From positions 103,434,304 to 103,498,303 of the forward strand of contig NC_071393.1 of assembly GCF_022682495.2 (NCBI RefSeq): a stretch of 64,000 nucleotides of DNA, given 5' to 3'. Each line of letters starts with the position of its first letter. Position 1 is the first letter of the stretch. This DNA is from Desmodus rotundus. Lineage: Eukaryota > Chordata > Mammalia > Chiroptera > Phyllostomidae. The position numbers and the translations under genes are program-made. Under the pieces are notes generated by a model. The model ran no database searches, had not been told where the DNA came from, and saw only the letters and a list, made by a program, of their open reading frames with translations. Below are positions 57,686 to 64,000 of this stretch, one piece after another.

Positions 57686-58159
57686 CAACATCCTATGCGG
57701 CATTTTGGCTGATGGTCACCCATACAAACTCTTGTCTTTTTTGCCAATTACTATTCTATGTGTAGCACATAGACTTACTGAAAAAAAAAAGATTGTTTCA
57801 TGTAATACTGTTCTTTTAAATGATGATACTAAATATTTAATGGTGGAAGGGCTTCTCCCCTGTAGAGTCAGGGAAACCCTTTCCTTGAAAAAGGGCCCAA
57901 ATGTATTAAGTGGCCTTTTGATCTCACCCCTTTCCTTAAATTGCCTGGAGCATTCCGTAGGGTGGCCCCTGCCACATGTGACTTGTCTCGGTGTCCTTAC
58001 TTGGACACTGATCTCCTGGAGTAACTCTACTTGCTTCACCTTTAGAAAGAGAGTAAACTGGTTGCCCTCTCTGCACACAAACACACATACTATATATATA
58101 CACTTGTACATACATACACATATGTATGTATCTAAAATATTTTGTGATAATCATTGGTG
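57686..58159. other. Unassigned sequence with a CATA/TATG microsatellite
   Basis: A 182-codon plus-strand frame runs through 57672-58220, the longest in the window, but has no domain or compositional bias and includes the ACAC/TATA/CATA array at 58078-58131. That array contains an inverted ACATACATAC...GTATGTAT pair. I take the frame as chance. Confidence 0.5.
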
Positions 58160-58545
58160 CTATTTACCAAATATTTCCAGCTCTCTGCCTCCTGAGTTTA
58201 CGCCATCATGGTTCCTTTGAAAGTGGGTGGGGTCATATGGCTGGTCTGGCCAGTGAATATGAAGACAAGTGACGTCTGTTCCTTCTAAGCTGAGGCTTTC
58301 ATTGCTGGCATGAAATCATGAGAGCTCGTTTTCTCTCTGCATGTGACCAACAAGGTCTGAGACGACGGCTGCTCTATCACCTGAACACCTGAAAGACTAA
58401 CTTGAGCAGACCTCATCCCCACCCCACTAACTTACAGTGGACATGCAGCATAAACAAGAAGTACTTGTTTTAATCCCATGAGACTACGGGGCTGTTTCTT
58501 ATACAGTATAAGCAGCCTACCCTGACTGATACACTTTATAGAGTT
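58160..58545 (+). mobile_element. Ancient interspersed repeat, LTR-like
   Basis: TCTCTCTGCATGTGACCAAC, CAGTGGACATGCAGCATAAA, CTTGTTTTAATCCCATGAGA and CTACCCTGACTGATAC follow an old mammalian repeat with an AATAAA-like area and terminal GACTGATAC. Possibly the same class as 17505-18115. Confidence 0.45.
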
Positions 58546-58549
58546 AAGT

Positions 58550-58780
58550 CCTTTTTATACATATACTATTTCATCCTCCAAATAAAGGCAGGTACTAGTG
58601 TCATGCCCATTTTATCGATGAAAAAAAGTCTAGGCTTAGCCAATTTATTAGTGTGTCTAAGATCACTGCAGATGACTGAGGCAGTTTTCTATTCCACATC
58701 TCTGTGGCTCCAAATCCTGGCTCTACATGAGCATTCTACCTCTGTTCGCTCTGCCCAGGAGCTTTCTGAGCCAGGAGGAA
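58550..58780 (-). mobile_element. MIR SINE
   Basis: CTATTTCATCCTCCAAATAA, GCCCATTTTATCGATGAAAA and CCAAATCCTGGCTCTAC positions fit reverse-complement MIR, moderately diverged. Confidence 0.6.
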
Positions 58781-61009
58781 AATAACACTTGTTACACATA
58801 GTTGCTTCATCTTGTCACTTCACACATAACCTCAGATTTCCTGTTGAGCTTAAAACCCATATGCTAAAAAATAAACATTTTGCCAAACCGCTATAGCATC
58901 ATCAGTGATCGTTGTATAGTTGGCATTCTATCGCTTTCTAGAAAATACGACCTGGTAAATATAAATCTTTCTCCCAGCAAGTAGCCCTCAGCTAAGAAAA
59001 TTAGTTTTATTAACCAAAAAATCATTCTTAGAATTGATGGCTGTGTAGCTGACCTTTGGCCTACTGTAATATAGCAGTGTGTCTAGCACAGTAAAAATGC
59101 CAGAGTAAGACAGGTCCCACAAAAGGCAATAAAGGCACAACATTCCAAAGACGAATGCACTTGAGACACAGATGACAGCCATGGGAAGGGGGAGTAATCA
59201 GCTATAAGAAATGACAGCGTTTTGGCAGTCTCCGTTACTTTAACTGACAGGACAAATAAAACTAGTGTAAATTATTTTTTTAAAGAACAAGTCACAGGAG
59301 TTACAAATATAAATCAAAATTAGTTTTGGACTTTGATTTGAGTCAGCTGGGTGTCCCTCCTATTTCAGTGCACTGAGGTCAGCATTTCCGTGTTACAAAC
59401 ATTAAAACTTATTCTTCTACAATTTTTTCTTCGGTCATTTGGTTTCATCTGGGTTTTATTCTTCTGTTAATCCTCTCGGATTTACTTTGCCCTCCCCATA
59501 TTCTCTTTGGGGCACATCCTCGTCTGGGAGTACTTTTGGTTAAGTGCAGGTACCCCATGAATCGGATTGGGAAAATACAGGGCAGTCCATTAAGCCGGCC
59601 ATCGTTGTTTCAAATGCAAATTGCTCTAAAAAGATGGCAAAATATTCTAACTTTGGACTTTGTAAATTTGGATCCTGAAATACTGACACGACTGACTTTT
59701 AAGATGTCGATAGGTATTATCAGGGAGGCAGAAATGGAAGTCTTTCTTACACTATGTTCACATTTATTTTGGGACTAGAAATAAGAAACGAAAAAAGCAA
59801 ATAAGCAAAATAAATACTCTCCTCTGATGAGATTTCTTCACCCAGCATATCACTGCTAGAACAGGGATGGGCAGGTTCCCCTTTATTTGCTGGTCAGACA
59901 AAGGTACTGGGGTCCTTGATAAAGAACAGAACACAAATGCAGGGGCTTTTGAAGTCTTTAGTGGCTTAATGTTCAAAACTTTGCTTCCTCAAGATGAAGG
60001 TTCAAGCACGATTTAGGTCAAAGGTTAAAGAAGTCTGCCACTTCAGTGGGCACATAAGGGTTTTGGAGGTGGCGGCTGAGGCCTGGCGGCTGGGCCAGGC
60101 AGGGAAGAGAGAGGAGGATAAAGAAGACAGGGCTCCACCCTCCACTATGTGCCTCTGCTTTCCGTAAGAACTAACGTTCAGTAAGTTCCTTTCCCTTAAT
60201 AAAGAAGAAAAATTCACAACCACCAAAAAAGTAAATCCTACCTTTGTTCTAGCAAACTAGGTCAGCGTCATCTGTTCCTGCTGTTGGTTTTCTGCAGCGT
60301 GGGCTTCACAACGAGTCACAGGTGTTTATGCAACTGTGCTTGGTTGAACCCGGTTGAACTTTTCCTTTTGCCCCATTGGAAGGCTCCAGTGTCCCTTAGA
60401 GAGAGATGGAGTTGCCGGGTGCTTCTCTCCCAAGACTCCTAAGTGAAGGAAGCAGATCTGAGGTCTACTCTGCGCCAGCCTGACTCGGAACCAAAGCACC
60501 ACACACATATAAACTGCATGCAGAGATGCCACTGCCACATAAAAGCAGCTTAGAAGCATGGAAACTTATTTTTTTTACGACCCGTTTTAATGGGATTGGA
60601 TTCAGTGCTATAAATTTCACTAAGTCTGCCTTTACAAAAAGAAATCCATTCACATTTCCCCCAGCCTTCTGGTTCTCTCCCCGGACTCATCAGTATGGCC
60701 AGTTAGCACTTCTGTGTTAATTGTAAAGCCAAGATAAGGATTTTCTTATATACGCAGTAAGACAATAGCAGTCTTTGGATATAGTTCTGAGGCATCAAAG
60801 AAGGGTAGCACAGGCTATAGATGTCAGTGCAAATACAGAAAGTAAATCTCCCCTACACAAGCAGACGAGGTGGCATTCATGATTTCCTCTGCCCACACGG
60901 CCTCAGAAATGGAGACAAGTGTTCCCAGGGCAAGATTTTTGTAAAGGAGGACTCAATAATCAGTACAAAAGATGATTTCACGTGTGTGGTCCCGTTGCTA
61001 GAGCCAGGG
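58781..61009. other. 2.2 kb unassigned sequence
   Basis: No transposon or gene recognised. Several frames of 60-80 codons occur on both strands without family features. Confidence 0.4.
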
Positions 61010-61125
61010 AGTAAGAGCTAGGAATTCCTGGGTCTTGTGATTACATCTATTGCCAACTCACTGTGCGCTTGAGCCTTAGTTATTCTCCACCTCTGTTTTC
61101 ATGACTATAAATGAGTATGAGTCGG
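61010..61125 (+). mobile_element. MIR SINE fragment
   Basis: TGCCAACTCACTGTGCGCTT, GAGCCTTAGTTATTCTCCAC and CTGTTTTCATGACTATAAAT follow MIR order. Confidence 0.55.
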
Positions 61126-61534
61126 CCACCGGGCAGTGCAGTAAACCTGCACCGGGGGCTATGTTTTCCCTCCACCTTAGCTAGCCTCTCTGAAATACCT
61201 TTATTTACTCCTTTTCCCACTAACATAGGTAATACACAGTGGAGGTTGTGGCCAGGCACGGAGTTGGCACCCCAGAGGGAGCATACATTCCCCAGGTCAC
61301 ACAGCTGTGACCCCAGTTCCCCACCTCTCTGTGTTCGAAAGATGCATTGCCATTGGTTAAAAATGCTTCAGTCTTAAAAGAGAAAATCTCACCTCAAACC
61401 ACGATAAGACCATTTGAGAGGGAATTAAAGAGTAGGGACAGGAAGGCAAGTATTGGGTTTAATTACCCGCTCTACTCTCACTACTGTGCAACTGCACATA
61501 ATTAAATTCAACACCGGCCTACAGCCGGGCTTCA
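61126..61534. other. Unassigned sequence
   Basis: CCCAGGTCACACAGCTGTGA near 61295 hints at a MIR core in reverse orientation but lacks support on either side. Confidence 0.35.
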
Positions 61535-61672
61535 CAGGCCCAGGGGTCATCTAGGCATGTGGGTAACTGCAGAGTCTGATTCCCTGGGCCTAGGGGGCTG
61601 TGAGATTCAGCATTTCTAGCAAGGTCCCAGGTGATGTGATGTAGGTTTCTGGACCACACAGTTGCAAAGAAG
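61535..61672 (+). mobile_element. MER5-like hAT element fragment
   Basis: GAGTCTGATTCCCTGGGCCT, GAGATTCAGCATTTCTAGCA, AGGTCCCAGGTGATGTGATG and GTTTCTGGACCACACAG follow the 3' half of MER5A. Confidence 0.7.
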
Positions 61673-61679
61673 CAGCATA

Positions 61680-61800
61680 ATTTGCAGTTCGAATCTTGGT
61701 GTGGTAGCAACAATTGTCATCACAAACAAGTTGCTTAATCTAACTAAATCATAGTTTTTTTTCTTTTTCAAAATGGGTTGTTATGAGTATCAGCTAAGAT
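61680..61800 (+). mobile_element. MIR SINE fragment
   Basis: TGCAGTTCGAATCTTGGTGT, AAGTTGCTTAATCTAACTAA and TTTTTCAAAATGGGTTGTTA match MIR order on the plus strand. Confidence 0.6.
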
Positions 61801-61804
61801 GGTG

Positions 61805-62800
61805 TCTTGGAAATATAGATGACAAATGATGAGGGCTGAGAGAAGGCATTGGTAATAGGGGTGGATGCGAAAGGGTATACTCCTGAGACAGTGAGGTGGT
61901 CGAATCAATAACATTGACTGAATGTGGAAAGTAATGTGGAGAAAGAGTCAAGGACGATCCCTGGATTTCGGCAGTGGGTGGCCAGGTGAACGTGCTTGCA
62001 TTCACCAAATATAGAAGGAACACATGGTGAGTGAGGAGAGGGTCGCACTAGGGAGAAATGACGAATATGATTTGGGGCACATTGAGGTGGGGAGCTGGGC
62101 TGGACATAGAGGTTTGAGAAAACTCACTGTGGGGAAGACATGTGGAATGACAAGAAAGGAGAAGCCAGGCCAGAACCCTGGCAAACACTCATGTTCAAGG
62201 AATGAGTGGCAGAAGAGAATCTGTAAGAGAGAATGAGAAAGAAGTGGAAAGAACACAGGCAGCAGTGTGATGGTTGCCAGAGAGAAGGGGGTGGGGTGCG
62301 GTGGGAGGTGGAGGGGGCCTAATATATGGTGACAGAGGATGGTTTGACCTTGGGTGGTGGGTGCACAGTGCAATATACAGATCTTGTATCATAGAAAGGT
62401 ACACTTGAAGCCTATATGATCCTATTAATCAATGTCACCTCAATAAATGTAATAAAAATTTTTTAAAAGAAGCGGAAAGAAACCAGGCAAGTGTGGTACC
62501 CTTCTGCTGGGAGGTTGCAAGTGGTAACACTGACAAAGATTGGCTGAGTAGGAAAGGGAGCATCTTTGGGAGAAAAAATAGTAAATTCCATATTGCATAC
62601 ACTGATTTTGAGATGTGGAACAATGAAATATGAGTTTGGAAATACAAGGTAGATGCACCAGAACTAGGTAAAGACTGTTGAGACACAGCAGCATTTAGAT
62701 GGAACCAAAAAAGACAAGAAGGGGGAGAGGGCAGTAATTAGGAGCTGTCTGGAGGGAGAGGAGCCAGGAAACCCGTGCAGAAGGTGGTCGGAGACAGGGG
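61805..62800 (-). mobile_element. LINE-2 ORF2 segment, split by a LINE-1 tail
   Basis: Reverse-complement LINE-2 blocks run from about 61920 (AGAGTCAAGGACGATCCCTGG) through GAGCTGGGCTGGACATAGAG and AGAACCCTGGCAAACACTC. After the LINE-1 insertion they resume at 62466 with AAACCAGGCAAGTGTGGTAC. No frame remains. Confidence 0.65.
62262..62465 (+). mobile_element. LINE-1 3' tail insertion with long target-site duplication
   Basis: Begins GCAGTGTGATGGTTGCCAGA and ends in ATGTAATAAAAATTTTTTA, with the same ATATACAGAT and GTACACTTGAAGCC landmarks as 30995-31166. The flanks 62238-62261 and 62466-62489 agree at 21 of 24 positions, a target-site duplication that marks a LINE-1-driven event inside LINE-2. 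Confidence 0.85.
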
Positions 62801-62889
62801 TGGCACCTGGAACATGAGAGTCCTGAAGGTGAGGGAGGTCAGTTTCATCGGCAATTTTTATTTTTAAAATGTGGCAATAAGAAAAGCTT

Positions 62890-62935
62890 AAAAAAAGAGA
62901 GCAAGTAAACAAACAAACAAAAAACAAAACAAAAT
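62890..62935 (+). repeat. A-rich simple repeat (CAAA)n
   Basis: CAAACAAACAAAAAACAAAAC-type array at the end of the LINE-2 remnant region. Confidence 0.85.
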
Positions 62936-63349
62936 TTCCTCCATGAAAAAAATGTAAAAATCTTTGAATACAATATTGTAAGTATTAGAAATTGAAAAAA
63001 TCAGCAGAAATTTGGAGGGAATGTTTAAATCTGAATCTCTATGTAATCAACCCCACTAATTGAAAAGTTAAATAAAGCAACTGTTTTGTAAGCAAAATGG
63101 CAAATAACTGATCTGCATACTTTTGAACACAATAGGCCAAACAATTGGATGGTTTTAAGAAGTCCATGTGTGCCCAAGACCTGATTTATGCTCCTTTTGG
63201 ACAATCCGAAATCCTGTTACTCCTTTAACTTTCTCTGCTTTTGCTGTGACCAGAAAGTTAACATCAGTCCCTGCATCTAGAAATAGTCAAATAAAAATCT
63301 AATGTGGTACAGAACAGAGTGTGTGCTAGGGTCAAAATGAACAGAAATA
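62936..63349. other. Unassigned AT-rich sequence
   Basis: No feature recognised. Confidence 0.45.
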
Positions 63350-63640
63350 CCTGGTGACATGACTGTGTCTCATTCATCTAGACATCTCAGGCTTCAGCTA
63401 GCCTGGGACCCAGCCCACGCAGCCACTTCACAACTGTTTGTTGAATGAAAGGCAACATAAAATATTGCATTTAACAAGCTCTGCCCAAATCCCACTACTT
63501 CAGAGGGCTTTTCCTGATGAGTCCCACTCCCAGAGAGCACTTTGTACTCATGGATTTCTCAATAAGCTTTTAATCTTCCCATCTTGCAATTATTATTATT
63601 CATGTGTTGTTTTTTGATTATTCTCTTATTAATTGTGTGA
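63350..63640 (+). mobile_element. LINE-2 3' end fragments
   Basis: TGTGTCTCATTCATCTAGAC and CAACTGTTTGTTGAATGAAAG give one LINE-2 tail (63350-63450). CTTCAGAGGGCTTTTCCTGATG and GAGAGCACTTTGTACTC suggest part of a second copy to 63640. Confidence 0.5.
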
Positions 63641-64000
63641 GTGCGTGCGCACGCGGTTTACTTCCTCCTCTGACAAGAGGTCCCTTACGTCAGATCCTTC
63701 ATTTTCCTCTACTCGGAATTCCCAAAGTGCCTTATGCAGGTCTGGGAACAGTGGATGCTTCAAAACACTTGTCAATGAAATATCTCTCCTTGGCCTGGAA
63801 CGCACCATCATATATTTTAATTGCTGCCAATATTATTCTGTCTAGTACATATGCCCCCTGATACATATCAGAGAAAAATGAAAAATTAGAAATATTTGAG
63901 GGCTAGGATTTTGTAATAGAATACATTTCTAGGAGAATGAAGACTTGATACTTTTCTGGAAGTCTAGTAGAGCCTTTATCGTCTGCCAGCAAACTTGCAC
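63641..64000. other. Unassigned sequence with a GC palindrome
   Basis: Alternating purine-pyrimidine run GTGCGTGCGCACGCG (63641-63655) contains the perfect 12-bp palindrome GCGTGCGCACGC (63643-63654). Nothing else recognised up to the window end. Confidence 0.5.

Noticed and set aside
57672..58220. Longest open frame in the window (182 codons, plus strand)
   Set aside because: No domain, no splice or promoter context, and it runs through a CATA/TATA microsatellite and into a repeat. Length is compatible with chance in 64 kb.
1..64000. A previously undescribed biological system (gene cluster, CRISPR, defence or mobile gene set)
   Set aside because: No gene cluster, array or intact coding element is present. 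The content is explained by mammalian repeats plus unassigned non-coding DNA.

Overview
The window reads as non-coding nuclear DNA from a bat (Chiroptera). Two copies of a tRNA-derived SINE of the bat VES type (8667-8903, 21242-21473) and a shorter relative (2577-2705) carry the familiar VES head, polypurine middle and A/T-rich tail. The rest is mammalian: LINE-1 of several ages, a LINE-1-derived element with ORF1 only (HAL1-like), many LINE-2 and MIR fragments, hAT-type and mariner DNA transposons, and microsatellites. I found no complete protein-coding gene, rRNA, functional tRNA, snRNA or CRISPR array. Every open frame above about 100 codons is explained by a transposon, by its antisense, by low-complexity sequence, or by chance. 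All family names are from pattern memory, not from a database search.

Layout. 1-9 kb: a weak candidate exon at 546-633 (minus strand), a composite TCA/TTA microsatellite, MIR copies (one split by a LINE-1 tail with an 8-bp duplication), and LINE-2 split by a VES SINE with a perfect 18-bp duplication. 9-18 kb: an old LINE-1 ORF2/3' fragment, polypyrimidine DNA and unassigned sequence. 18.7-20.6 kb: the best-preserved element, a full-length HAL1-like retrotransposon (5'UTR, broken ORF1, 3'UTR, no ORF2) between 10-bp duplications. 20.8-21.9 kb: old LINE-1 split by a second VES. 22-27 kb: no repeat I recognise. 27-33.3 kb: LINE-2, MIR and LINE-1 pieces around a sharp CpG cluster with a perfect octamer (30.58-30.79 kb). 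33.3-39.4 kb: about 6 kb with no recognisable transposon, the best candidate for constrained regulatory DNA. 39.4-43.1 kb: LINE-1, LINE-2 and MIR. 43-54 kb: mostly unassigned, with DNA transposon and LINE-1 tail fragments. 54.4-55.05 kb: an internally deleted, inactivated mariner. 55-64 kb: MIR, LINE-2, MER5-like and LINE-1 fragments.

No set of genes here works together. The window is best understood as a gene-poor intergenic or intronic interval, useful for its nested insertions (a relative dating record) and for two repeat-poor blocks that may hold enhancers. I see no evidence of a new biological system.
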